Part shown: positions 26,721 through 33,571 of the stretch, one piece after another
Layout of the letters: every line of letters begins with the position of its first letter
Position numbering within the stretch: the first letter of the stretch is position 1
Assembly (NCBI GenBank): GCA_937872095.1
Contig: CALMNW010000089.1
Span: 1-43,126, forward strand
Length of the DNA: 43,126 nt
From: an uncultured Verrucomicrobiota bacterium
GTDB lineage: Bacteria > Verrucomicrobiota > Kiritimatiellia > CAIQIC01 > Lenti-01
Direction of reading: 5' to 3'
Position numbers and translations under genes: made by a program
Notes under the pieces: generated by a model
What the model saw: only the letters and a program-made list of their open reading frames with translations
Told to the model about the DNA's origin: nothing
Databases searched by the model: none

Positions 26721-26733
26721 GCCGGATCAACGG
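26714..26733. other. Hairpin shared by two convergent stop codons
   Basis: CCGTTGA (26714-26720) and TCAACGG (26727-26733) form a 7-bp stem with a 6-nt loop. The comEC stop is the last part of the left arm, and the stop of the minus-strand gene lies in the right arm. No T-run follows, so it may protect 3' ends rather than terminate. Confidence 0.55.
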
Positions 26734-27791
26734 ACCTTGGCGTCCGGCGTGTTTTCGCGCAGGGGCTGGATTTCGTCTTCCGGGATCGGCGAACTGAACG
26801 CCATGCGGGCTTTGCCCGCCATGAGGGCGGCGAGGCGGTCGCCTTCGCCGGACAGGCGGATCTCGCGGAACATGCCGGACTGGTAGGTGCGGACGACGGT
26901 CTGGATGGGATTGCCGTTCAAGGCGGTTTCGAGGTAGCGGAGCGCCTTGCCGGTTTGTCCGAGCCGGGCGGCCAGTTGGGCCGCTTCGAGGAACAGGGGC
27001 TGGTTGGGGGATTGGGTTTTCAGGAATTTTTCCAGCAGGAGGAGCGCGTCTTCCGGCCGGCCCATTTGGGTCAGAAGCGTCGCTTGCAAGCGCAAGGCGG
27101 TGGTATCGTCGGGACGCTGGCCGAGATATTGCCCCAGATCCCGGATGGCTTGGGCCGGGTTGCGGTCGGAGATGGCGCACAGGGCGAGATTGTAGAGGGC
27201 GGGCGCGAAGCCGGGGCGAATCTGGATCGCGGCGTTGAATTGCTCGACGGCGTTTTTCATCTTCTTCTGCCGGAGATAGGCCGCGCCCAGATCGTTCCGG
27301 ATCTCGGCGCTTTCGCCGTCGATGGCCATGGCCATGCGCAGGCTGGAAACCACCAGTCCGCCATCGGTTTTGCCGGAAAGCCCGCGGGCCAGGGTGAGCC
27401 AGCCGTTCCGGGACATGGGGTGGGTGGCCAGCCGTTCCAATTCCCGTTGCGTGGCCGCGGGAGGCAATTCGTATTTCCATCCGGGTGCCGCAGCGACGTC
27501 CACCGCCTGTTTCTCTTTTTGGCGTTGCGCGAGATGGCTGCGTGCGCGCTTGTTCTTTTGGCGCCAGTCGTTCTCGGCGTATTTCACGGCCATCATCAGC
27601 AAGGCGAACATCACGGCCAGGCCGATGGCGGTGGCGACGGCCAGGCGAATGGTATGGGCTCGCAGGGAGGGTTGCGGCGGGAGGGCAGGGTTTCGTCGGG
27701 GGCGGTAATGATCCCGCGGCGGAATGGGACTTGCGACGGTCGGTGCCGGTTCCCGGGAAGCCTTCTCCTGATTTGCGCCTGTTTGAACCAT
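26727..27791 (-). CDS. Membrane-anchored TPR-repeat protein
   Basis: This 354-aa protein has a proline-rich, basic N-terminus (cytoplasmic), one membrane helix (about 49-69) and a helical linker rich in Lys, Arg and Gln. Three to four tetratricopeptide-type repeats follow (about 165-275, for example AEIRNDLGAAYLRQKKMKNAVEQFNAAIQ). The C-terminus is likely periplasmic. TPR proteins act as scaffolds; the partner is unknown. I chose ATG 27791 because a promoter lies just upstream of it; an extension to 27863 would run through that promoter. It is divergent from the MFS gene. Confidence 0.82.
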   Translation of the reverse strand: MVQTGANQEKASREPAPTVASPIPPRDHYRPRRNPALPPQPSLRAHTIRLAVATAIGLAVMFALLMMAVKYAENDWRQKNKRARSHLAQRQKEKQAVDVAAAPGWKYELPPAATQRELERLATHPMSRNGWLTLARGLSGKTDGGLVVSSLRMAMAIDGESAEIRNDLGAAYLRQKKMKNAVEQFNAAIQIRPGFAPALYNLALCAISDRNPAQAIRDLGQYLGQRPDDTTALRLQATLLTQMGRPEDALLLLEKFLKTQSPNQPLFLEAAQLAARLGQTGKALRYLETALNGNPIQTVVRTYQSGMFREIRLSGEGDRLAALMAGKARMAFSSPIPEDEIQPLRENTPDAKVR

Positions 27792-27801
27792 ATTGCGGGG
27801 A

Positions 27802-27830
27802 ATCCTAGAAAGAAGCGGGCCGTGGAGCAA
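27802..27830 (-). promoter_or_regulatory. Sigma70-like promoter for the TPR protein gene
   Basis: On the minus strand there is a -35 TTGCTC (27830-27825), a 17-nt spacer and a -10 TAGGAT (27807-27802), which ends 10 nt before the ATG. The expected leader is only about 3 nt. Confidence 0.6.
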
Positions 27831-27883
27831 GAACCGATTGCGGTGCGCGATTTTCCCTGCCAATCGCCCCGGTTTCGTGCAGA

Positions 27884-29113
27884 ATGCGTCGCTTCATGGC
27901 CGGTTCGTGGAAAAAACAGATGGTGCTGGTGTGGGCGTCGCAATTCCTGTCGATCATGGGATTTGCCTTCGCGCTGCCGTTCGCGCCCTATTTCCTGCAG
28001 ACGGAACTGGGCGTGGTGCGCCACGGGGAACTGCAGATGTGGGTGGCGCTGTTTTCGTCGTCGACCGCGCTCACGATGGCGGTGGCGGCGCCGCTGTGGG
28101 GGCTGCTGGCGGACCGGTACGGCAAGCGCATCATGCTGATCCGCGCCAACTTCGCCGGGGCGGTCGTGATGTCGCTGATGGGCGCGGCGCAGACGCCGGG
28201 AATGCTGATCGTGCTGCGGCTGCTGCAGGGCGCGCTGACGGGCACGATGACGGCGGCGCAGGCGTTTCTCGCCGGCGAGATGCCGAAAGAGCGCCGGGGG
28301 CTGGCCGTGGGGGGCCTGAGCGCGGCGGTGTTTTCGGGCAGCATGGCCGGCGTGTCCCTCGGCGGCTTCGTCGCGGACTGGCTGGGCTATCGCGCGGCGT
28401 TCGCCGTGTCGGGCGCGCTGCTGCTGGCGTCCGGGCTGCTGGTGCTGTGCTGCACCCGCGAAACCGTGGTGCCCACCGTACGAAGCCACGTGCCGGAAGG
28501 GATTCCCGAAAGCGCGCGCGTGCATTGGCGGGATCTGCCCGCCGCGCTCTACGGCGTGCTGGCGATGATCGGGGCGATCGCGTTCGTGCGCCAGTTCGAC
28601 GTGGCGTTCCTGCCGCTGCTGGTGCAGGACATCCACGGTTCCCTGGACGGCGTCTCGATTTGGAGCGGGGGGTTGAACGCGTTTGGCAGCGTCGCCGGGT
28701 TGCTGGCGGGACTGGCCACGGGCTGGCTGTCCGACCGGCTCAATCCGTTGCGGCTGGTCATCGCGGCGGCGATCGCGGCGGCGGCGTTCAGCGGCGGGCA
28801 GATGTTCGTGGATTCGTTCGCGGTGCTGTTTCCGATCCGTTTCGGCACGGTGTTTTTCGCCGGGACGCTGGAGCCCGCGCTGAACGCCTGGCTGGCCAAG
28901 CGCGTGCCGGAGGCGCGCCAAGGCGTGGCGTTCGGCTTGGCCAGCACCACGCGCTCCATCGGCTGGTCGGTCGGTCCGCTGCTGGCGGGCCTCGTGGCCG
29001 CAGTGAACCTGCGCGCGGTCTTCGGCGTGGCCGCTTTGGGCTTTCTGGGGCTGGCGGCATTGTTCGGCGTGGCCTTGCGCGTCCGCGCGAAAAGGGATAC
29101 AAGAATCGCATGA
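27884..29113 (+). CDS. Major facilitator superfamily transporter
   Basis: This is a 409-aa inner-membrane protein with about 12 hydrophobic helices. The MFS loop motif between helices 2 and 3 is clear (GLLADRYGKRIML), and a second GWLSDRLNPLRL appears in the same place of the second half. The overall pattern resembles the drug-efflux (MdtG/TetA-like) group, but the substrate cannot be assigned. ATG 27884 or 27896 may be the start. The stop overlaps the next gene by ATGA. Confidence 0.88.
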   Translation: MRRFMAGSWKKQMVLVWASQFLSIMGFAFALPFAPYFLQTELGVVRHGELQMWVALFSSSTALTMAVAAPLWGLLADRYGKRIMLIRANFAGAVVMSLMGAAQTPGMLIVLRLLQGALTGTMTAAQAFLAGEMPKERRGLAVGGLSAAVFSGSMAGVSLGGFVADWLGYRAAFAVSGALLLASGLLVLCCTRETVVPTVRSHVPEGIPESARVHWRDLPAALYGVLAMIGAIAFVRQFDVAFLPLLVQDIHGSLDGVSIWSGGLNAFGSVAGLLAGLATGWLSDRLNPLRLVIAAAIAAAAFSGGQMFVDSFAVLFPIRFGTVFFAGTLEPALNAWLAKRVPEARQGVAFGLASTTRSIGWSVGPLLAGLVAAVNLRAVFGVAALGFLGLAALFGVALRVRAKRDTRIA

Positions 29114-29850
29114 GCGCGACCGATCCCCATTGTCCGTTTCCCGAAACCGCCGACATCCACACGTCGTCGGACGAATACGCCACGCGGTTTTCCGGCCCGG
29201 CCGGCGAATGGATGCTGGCGGTGCAAGAGACGATCACGCGCCGCCTGATGCGGGGCTTCGAAGGTTCGGCGGTGCTGGACGTCGGCGGCGGGCACGGGCA
29301 GCTGGCGGTTCCGCTGTGCCGCGACGGGTGGGCGGTGACGGTGCTCGGCAGCGACGAATCCTGCCGCCACCGGATCCGTGCCGTCGTGGAAACCGGTGCC
29401 TGCCGGTTCGTGGTCGGCGACGTGATCCGCCTGCCGTTTCCGGACCGTTCGTTCGATCTGGTGCTGTGTTTTCGGCTGCTGACGCATTGCGAACGGTGGC
29501 CGGAACTGGTGCGCGAACTGTGCCGCGTGGCGCGGAAGGCCGTGATCGTGGACTATCCGACCGGCCAAAGCCTGAACGCGATCGCGCCGGCCTTGTTCGG
29601 GGCGAAGAAGAAGTTCGAGAAGAACACGCGCACGTGGGCGCTGTTCCGGCATCGGCAGGTGATCGACGAATTCGCGAAAAACGGATTCGGCCCGGCGGCG
29701 ACGGGCAAACAGTTTTTCCTGCCGATGGTCCTGCACCGGATGCTGAAAAGCCGTGCGCTGTCGGCGCTGGCGGAAGCCGTTTGCCGCGCGCTGGGGCTCA
29801 CCCGCCTGTGGGGGTCGCCCGTGATCGTGCGGTTCGAGCCGCGCGGCTGA
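29110..29850 (+). CDS. SAM-dependent methyltransferase (type 11 fold)
   Basis: It is 246 aa. Motif I is VLDVGGGHGQL (about 56-65) and the post-motif LPFPDRSFDLVLCFRLLTH is typical of class I, type 11 enzymes. The N-terminus has an unusual PHCPFPETADIHTSSDEYATRF segment. The C-terminal part (FFLPMVLHRMLKSR, then a hydrophobic stretch) suggests membrane contact, so a lipid or quinone substrate is possible (inference). It is translationally coupled to the MFS gene, and its stop abuts the stop of hypB on the other strand. Confidence 0.85.
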   Translation: MSATDPHCPFPETADIHTSSDEYATRFSGPAGEWMLAVQETITRRLMRGFEGSAVLDVGGGHGQLAVPLCRDGWAVTVLGSDESCRHRIRAVVETGACRFVVGDVIRLPFPDRSFDLVLCFRLLTHCERWPELVRELCRVARKAVIVDYPTGQSLNAIAPALFGAKKKFEKNTRTWALFRHRQVIDEFAKNGFGPAATGKQFFLPMVLHRMLKSRALSALAEAVCRALGLTRLWGSPVIVRFEPRG

Positions 29851-29856
29851 TCAGCC
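29845..29856. other. 12-bp palindrome across abutting convergent stop codons
   Basis: GGCTGATCAGCC contains TGA on the plus strand and TCA (stop of hypB) on the other, with zero bases between the two genes. Confidence 0.6.
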
Positions 29857-30582
29857 CGCGAGCCACGCGGTCCAGGCGTCGAAGCCCGTCCCGGTCTTGG
29901 CCGACAGTTCGAGGATCTGCGCCTTGGGGGCCGTTTGCCGGATGGCGGCCAAGGCTTTTTCGCGATCGAAGCCGACGGCGTCGGCGAGATCGATCTTGGT
30001 GATCAGCACGAGATCGGCGTTGCGGAAAATCACGGGATACTTCAGGGGCTTGTCTTCGCCTTCGGTGACGGACAGCAGCACGACGCGGCGGTTTTCGCCG
30101 AGATCGTAGGACGCGGGGCAGACGAGATTCCCGACGTTTTCGATGAACAGCGTTTTCAAGCCGTCGGCGTCCAGCTTTTCGAGCGCATGGGCGACCATAT
30201 GCGCATCGAGATGGCACGTGGCGCCGGTGGTGATCTGGATGGCCTGCGCGCCGGACGCCCGCAGGCGCACGGCGTCGTTTTCGGTCTGGAGATCGCCGAC
30301 GATGGCGGCGGCGCGGGGCATCTCGCGCAACGTGCGCTCGAGCAGCGTGGTTTTGCCGGACCCGGGGGAGGAGAGCAGGTTGTAGACGGTCAGGCCCTTG
30401 GCGCGGAACCAGCCGCGGTTTTGGTCGGCCAGGCGCTGGTTGAGTTCCAGCGCGGATTTCTGCACGGGGAGGGTGCGGACCGGCGGGGGATGGCCATGGT
30501 CATGGCTGGGGCCGTGGGAATGGTCGTGGGGATGGGAATGGTCGTGGGCGTGGGGATCGCCGCAGCCGCAGGTGTCACACAT
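29851..30582 (-). CDS. hypB: Hydrogenase nickel incorporation GTPase HypB
   Basis: This delivers nickel to [NiFe] hydrogenase (or urease) precursors, with HypA. It is 243 aa. The N-terminal CDTCGCG metal motif is followed by a His-rich stretch (residues 11-31, about eleven His) for nickel storage. The SIMIBI GTPase domain has P-loop SSPGSGKTT (about 71-79) and the metal-linked Cys-His in GATCHLDAHM. The start overlaps the hypA 3' end by 8 nt. ATG 30582 is chosen because homology begins at MCDTCGCG. No hydrogenase, hypCDEF or urease gene is present in the window. Confidence 0.95.
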   Translation of the reverse strand: MCDTCGCGDPHAHDHSHPHDHSHGPSHDHGHPPPVRTLPVQKSALELNQRLADQNRGWFRAKGLTVYNLLSSPGSGKTTLLERTLREMPRAAAIVGDLQTENDAVRLRASGAQAIQITTGATCHLDAHMVAHALEKLDADGLKTLFIENVGNLVCPASYDLGENRRVVLLSVTEGEDKPLKYPVIFRNADLVLITKIDLADAVGFDREKALAAIRQTAPKAQILELSAKTGTGFDAWTAWLAG

Positions 30583-30916
30583 GGTCGGGTACCTCGATGG
30601 AAGCCAGTTCCAGTTCGTTGCCCCCGCGCAATTCGCCGTCGGCGGCGCCGCAGGAGGGGCATTCGTAGAATCCAACAGGGGTGGCGTAGTCGGCGCCGCA
30701 ACGGGGGCAGTGGAGGAGCGGCGCGGTTTCTTCGATATCGAGTCGCGCGCCCTCGGCGGGCGTGCCGGGCGCGAGGGCTTCGAACGCGAAGCGCAGCGCA
30801 TCGATCACGACGCCGGAAAGGGGACCCACCCGGACGCGCATGGCGCAGATCGGCGCCCCGTCAGCGGCCGCCACGGCGTGTTCCAGCAAATTCGACATGA
30901 GACTCAATTCGTGCAT
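30575..30916 (-). CDS. hypA: Hydrogenase maturation nickel metallochaperone HypA
   Basis: It is 113 aa, the family length. The conserved start MHELSLM with the nickel-binding His2, and the zinc site CPRC...CPSC, are both visible. It hands nickel to HypB or to the target enzyme. It is the first gene of a two-gene operon with hypB, facing away from the dcw cluster. Confidence 0.95.
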   Translation of the reverse strand: MHELSLMSNLLEHAVAAADGAPICAMRVRVGPLSGVVIDALRFAFEALAPGTPAEGARLDIEETAPLLHCPRCGADYATPVGFYECPSCGAADGELRGGNELELASIEVPDHV

Positions 30917-31070
30917 CGGTGAAAAAGCAACATACCCGCAAGTTCAATCGATGCCAGCGAAAAAATTTCCGGCGACCGGTTGCGATTTCCCCGAAAATGC
31001 GGTTTTTCGGCCGGTCGTTCACAGGAAAACGAGGGTCGAAAAATCGTTTATTTCCTAGGAAAAATATGAG

Positions 31071-31089
31071 TTTTTGCCGGGGGCAAAAA
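31071..31089. terminator. Bidirectional terminator-like hairpin
   Basis: TTTTTGCC-GGG-GGCAAAAA has an 8-bp stem with T and A tracts inside the arms. It could end stray transcription in either direction between hypA and mraZ, though the GC part of the stem is short. Confidence 0.4.
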
Positions 31090-31094
31090 AGGGC

Positions 31095-31103
31095 TGTGGA
31101 TAA
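31095..31103 (-). promoter_or_regulatory. Perfect DnaA-box sequence
   Basis: TGTGGATAA is the reverse complement of the consensus TTATCCACA. A one-mismatch copy (GGTGGATAA) follows at 31162-31170, 67 nt away in the same orientation. Chance occurrence is possible. Confidence 0.5.
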
Positions 31104-31199
31104 GTTGTGTACAGGCCGGGGGACCCCCGGGGGTCTTTAAGGCGTAACTGCTTGGAGGGGAGGTGGATAAATATCGAAGAAATTTTGTCTTTTTTTCTG

Positions 31200-31229
31200 T
31201 TGACGCTTGGTGGGGCGAAGTGGGATAAA
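31200..31229 (+). promoter_or_regulatory. Promoter of mraZ and the dcw cluster
   Basis: A -35 TTGACG (31200-31205), an 18-nt spacer and a -10 GATAAA (31224-31229; TAAAGT overlaps) are present. GGAAGG (31241-31246) is the ribosome binding site for ATG 31251. By family knowledge MraZ represses its own promoter, but I do not see a clear tandem GTGG(A/T)G operator. Confidence 0.55.
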
Positions 31230-31250
31230 GTGCATTAAAAGGAAGGCCGA

Positions 31251-31730
31251 ATGGAGCGTCGTGTCACAACTGAAATGGAGGAGTTGCTGAACGCAGGGGC
31301 GTTCGTGGGCAACTACACCCATTCGTTGGATGGCAAGAAGCGGGTCACGATTCCGGCGGATTGGCGCGAAGCGGCGGGGAATCCCACGCTGTTCGTGCTG
31401 CCGGGCGTCAATTTCAAATGTCTCTACGTGGTCACGGCCCGCGAGATGGCGCAGCGCCTCGAGAAGGTGCGGGCGGCGTCGGTCGCGAACGTGCAGGCGC
31501 AAAAATTCATGCGCGATTTCTTCTCGCGGGCGGACCGGGTGGCGCTGGATGCGCAGGGCCGCATCCGCGTGAAAGACGAGCTGCTGGATTTCGCGGGGAT
31601 CATCAACCAGATGGTGCTGGTCGGCACCGGCAGCCGGTTCGAGTTATGGAGTCCGGAATCATGGAACGAGCAGAGTTCGCAACTGGATCAGTCGAAGTTC
31701 GCGGAAGCAGCCCAGTACATCGGCTTCTAA
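31251..31730 (+). CDS. mraZ: Transcriptional regulator MraZ
   Basis: This is a DNA-binding AbrB/SpoVT-fold protein at the head of the division and cell-wall cluster, 159 aa. The two repeated halves are visible: GNYTHSLDGKKRVTIPADWRE (about 19-39) and RVALDAQGRIRVKDELLDFA (about 95-115). It has about 15 extra N-terminal residues compared with the usual MF-x-G-NYTHSLD start. The following gene overlaps its 3' end by 70 nt. Confidence 0.95.
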   Translation: MERRVTTEMEELLNAGAFVGNYTHSLDGKKRVTIPADWREAAGNPTLFVLPGVNFKCLYVVTAREMAQRLEKVRAASVANVQAQKFMRDFFSRADRVALDAQGRIRVKDELLDFAGIINQMVLVGTGSRFELWSPESWNEQSSQLDQSKFAEAAQYIGF

Positions 31731-32260
31731 ACTTCTTCGCCGCGTTTTTCCTGGGCATCGGGCCCGCCGCGCGGCAGGAGCGGGAAGAGGAGAACTGGTG
31801 GGACCGCGATCCGGCGGCGCCTGCCGAAAAGGCCGTGCCGCTGACCTTCGGCCGGCAGGCGGAACTGTTCGATTCGGCCGGCCAGGCGACGTACGCGCCG
31901 GCCGAACGCCCGGCTCCGGCGGCCGCGAAGGCGCTTCCGCAGACGGTCGTGTCGGTCCATTCGAAGTCGCGGACCACGGCCCGCGTGGTGGCCACCACCC
32001 GCGTGGTGGCGGCGACGCGCGTGGCGGCGGTGTCCAAGACCGCGGCCTCCGCCCGGAGCGAGATGGGCCGCCATCTCGTGATGAGCCAATCCATTTCTAG
32101 CGGCAGAGAGGAATTGCGCTGGTTCTCCGTTCCCCAGCGCGTCCTCCTGCCGCGTTTCCAGTTGTTTGAAGGCGCCGATGCCGTCGTCGAGGAATGCGGG
32201 AGCCTGAAGATCGGGTCCCCGTCCACGCGGTCGCAGCGGGGCCGCGTCTGGTTCGTCTGA
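31661..32260 (+). CDS. Unknown dcw-cluster protein with hexapeptide repeats
   Basis: I do not recognise this 199-aa product. A short hydrophobic segment (about 25-41, LLNFFAAFFLGIGPA) is followed by an acidic stretch, an Ala/Pro-rich part and three tandem hexapeptides (TARVVA, TTRVVA, ATRVAA; 31976-32029). It ends in a more ordered tail (ELRWFSVPQRVLLPRFQLFEG). GGAG lies about 9 nt before ATG 31661, inside mraZ. The 547-nt gap to rsmH in such a compact cluster makes a gene here likely. Its position suggests a division role (inference). Biased composition leaves some doubt. Confidence 0.6.
   Translation: MERAEFATGSVEVRGSSPVHRLLNFFAAFFLGIGPAARQEREEENWWDRDPAAPAEKAVPLTFGRQAELFDSAGQATYAPAERPAPAAAKALPQTVVSVHSKSRTTARVVATTRVVAATRVAAVSKTAASARSEMGRHLVMSQSISSGREELRWFSVPQRVLLPRFQLFEGADAVVEECGSLKIGSPSTRSQRGRVWFV
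31976..32029 (+). repeat. Three tandem 18-bp coding repeats
   Basis: The units encode TARVVA, TTRVVA and ATRVAA. Across units 1 and 2, GCCACCAC (31991-31998) and GTGGTGGC (32003-32010) form a perfect 8-bp hairpin with loop CCGC, so the repeat may be unstable or slow ribosomes. Confidence 0.7.
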
Positions 32261-32277
32261 TCGTTCGGAGGTGAAAC

Positions 32278-33207
32278 GTGCTTCACGTCCCGGTTTTGCT
32301 CGAGGAAACCGTCTCCAGGCTGGTGACGGAACCCGGCGGCTGGTACGTGGACGCGACGGCGGGCGCGGGCGGGCATGCGGCGGCGGTGTTGGCCGCGGCC
32401 GGCCTGGATGCGCGCCTGCTGGCGCTGGACCGCGACGGCGAAGCGCTGGAATTGGCGCGGGCCGCCCTGGCTCCGTTCGGGGAGCGCGCGCTTCTGGAGC
32501 GGGCGAATTTTTCGGATTTGGCCGAAGTGGCCGCGCGGCACGGTGTGCGCGGCGTGCGCGGCATCTTGCTGGATCTGGGCGTTTCGTCCATGCAGCTGGA
32601 TCGGCCGGAGCGCGGCTTCAGCTTCCTGCGGGACAACCCGCTGGACATGCGGATGGATGACCGCCAGGAACTGACGGCGGCCTTGCTGCTGCAGCGGCTG
32701 CCGGAAGCGGAACTGGCCGACGTGCTGTGGCGCTACGGCGAGGAGCGGATGTCGCGGCGCATCGCCAAGGCGATCGGCGAAGCGCGGGCGCGCGGCGAAA
32801 CGCCGGAGACGACCGCGGCGTTGGCCGACTTGGTGTCGCGCGCGAAAGGCGGGCGGCGCGGGCATGCGCATCCGGCGACGCAGACCTTCCAGGCGCTGCG
32901 GATCGCGGTGAACGGCGAACTGGCCGCGCTGGAAACGGTCCTGCCGGCGGCGCTGGATCTGCTGGGTCCCGGCGGCCGCCTGGCGGTGATCAGTTTCCAC
33001 AGCTTGGAAGATCGGATCGTCAAGCGGTTCATGGCGGCCCACGAGGGCCGCATGGAGTCCTTGGCGAAAGGCGGCTCGCGCTGGAGCGGCCAGCTGCCCC
33101 GGGCGCGCCGCGTCGGGCGCAAGGCGGTGACCGCCACGGCGGAGGAGACGGCGAGGAACCCGCGGGCCCGTTCGGCCAAATTGCGGGTGTTGGAAAGGAT
33201 GGCGTGA
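32278..33207 (+). CDS. rsmH: 16S rRNA (cytosine-1402-N4)-methyltransferase
   Basis: This methylates C1402 in the ribosomal P site. It is 309 aa with the diagnostic start HVPVLLEETV, SAM motif VDATAGAGGHA, GILLDLGVSSMQLD and the C-terminal ISFHSLEDRIVK block. GTG 32278 follows an excellent GGAGGTGA. It is the usual second or third gene of the dcw cluster. Confidence 0.96.
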   Translation: MLHVPVLLEETVSRLVTEPGGWYVDATAGAGGHAAAVLAAAGLDARLLALDRDGEALELARAALAPFGERALLERANFSDLAEVAARHGVRGVRGILLDLGVSSMQLDRPERGFSFLRDNPLDMRMDDRQELTAALLLQRLPEAELADVLWRYGEERMSRRIAKAIGEARARGETPETTAALADLVSRAKGGRRGHAHPATQTFQALRIAVNGELAALETVLPAALDLLGPGGRLAVISFHSLEDRIVKRFMAAHEGRMESLAKGGSRWSGQLPRARRVGRKAVTATAEETARNPRARSAKLRVLERMA

Positions 33208-33208
33208 C

Positions 33209-33571
33209 ATGGCGAGACGGAATCGGAAGAACGGCGAAGAAGGCCATCGGGCGATGGTCTGGAGCATTGCGTTTTTCGGCGTGGCGGCGGTCCTGGCGGG
33301 CATCTACCTGGGCCTTTTCAACGCCTGCGACAACGTCGGGCGCCAGATCAAGAAGCTGGAATACGAACGGGCCGAGCAACGCAAGCGGGTGGTGAACGAA
33401 GAACGCAATTGGGCCATGGCCCGTTCGATCGTCAACATGGAACGGCTCATGCTCGAACATGGCATCGCGATGTCGTGGCCCCAGGAGCGGAACATCATCC
33501 GCCTGCAGGCGGCGGAGCCGGACGAACCGGCCCAGTACGCGTTCCACGGCGCTCCGTCGCCTCGTGATTGA
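33209..33571 (+). CDS. FtsL-like bitopic division protein
   Basis: It is a 120-aa protein with a short basic cytoplasmic start (MARRNRKNGEEGHR), one membrane helix (about 17-38) and a periplasmic helix with coiled-coil potential (about 42-75, IKKLEYERAEQRKRVVNEE). The position between rsmH and ftsI is that of ftsL, a poorly conserved gene, so the call rests on topology and synteny. It overlaps ftsI by 8 nt. Its partner would be FtsB, with FtsW and FtsI as downstream targets. Confidence 0.72.
   Translation: MARRNRKNGEEGHRAMVWSIAFFGVAAVLAGIYLGLFNACDNVGRQIKKLEYERAEQRKRVVNEERNWAMARSIVNMERLMLEHGIAMSWPQERNIIRLQAAEPDEPAQYAFHGAPSPRD

Larger units (their letters stand above)
30917..31250. other. 334-bp intergenic region between hypA and mraZ, rich in structured motifs
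   Basis: No gene is seen. From left to right it holds a 12-bp palindrome TTTCCTAGGAAA (31051-31062), a hairpin TTTTTGCC-GGG-GGCAAAAA (31071-31089) and a perfect DnaA-box sequence. Overlapping GC hairpins CCGGGGG-A-CCCCCGG and GACCCCC-GGGGGTC follow (31116-31135), then a near DnaA box and the mraZ promoter. Confidence 0.7.

Noticed and set aside
30917..31250. Replication origin
   Set aside because: Only one perfect and one imperfect DnaA box, no dnaA, dnaN or gidA nearby, and no long AT-rich unwinding region; kept only as a possible regulatory site.
31727..32089. Minus-strand open frame opposite the unknown gene between mraZ and rsmH
   Set aside because: The plus-strand frame has a ribosome binding site and fits the cluster direction; the minus frame is His/Arg/Gly-rich without a start signal. 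Some doubt remains because both are compositionally biased.
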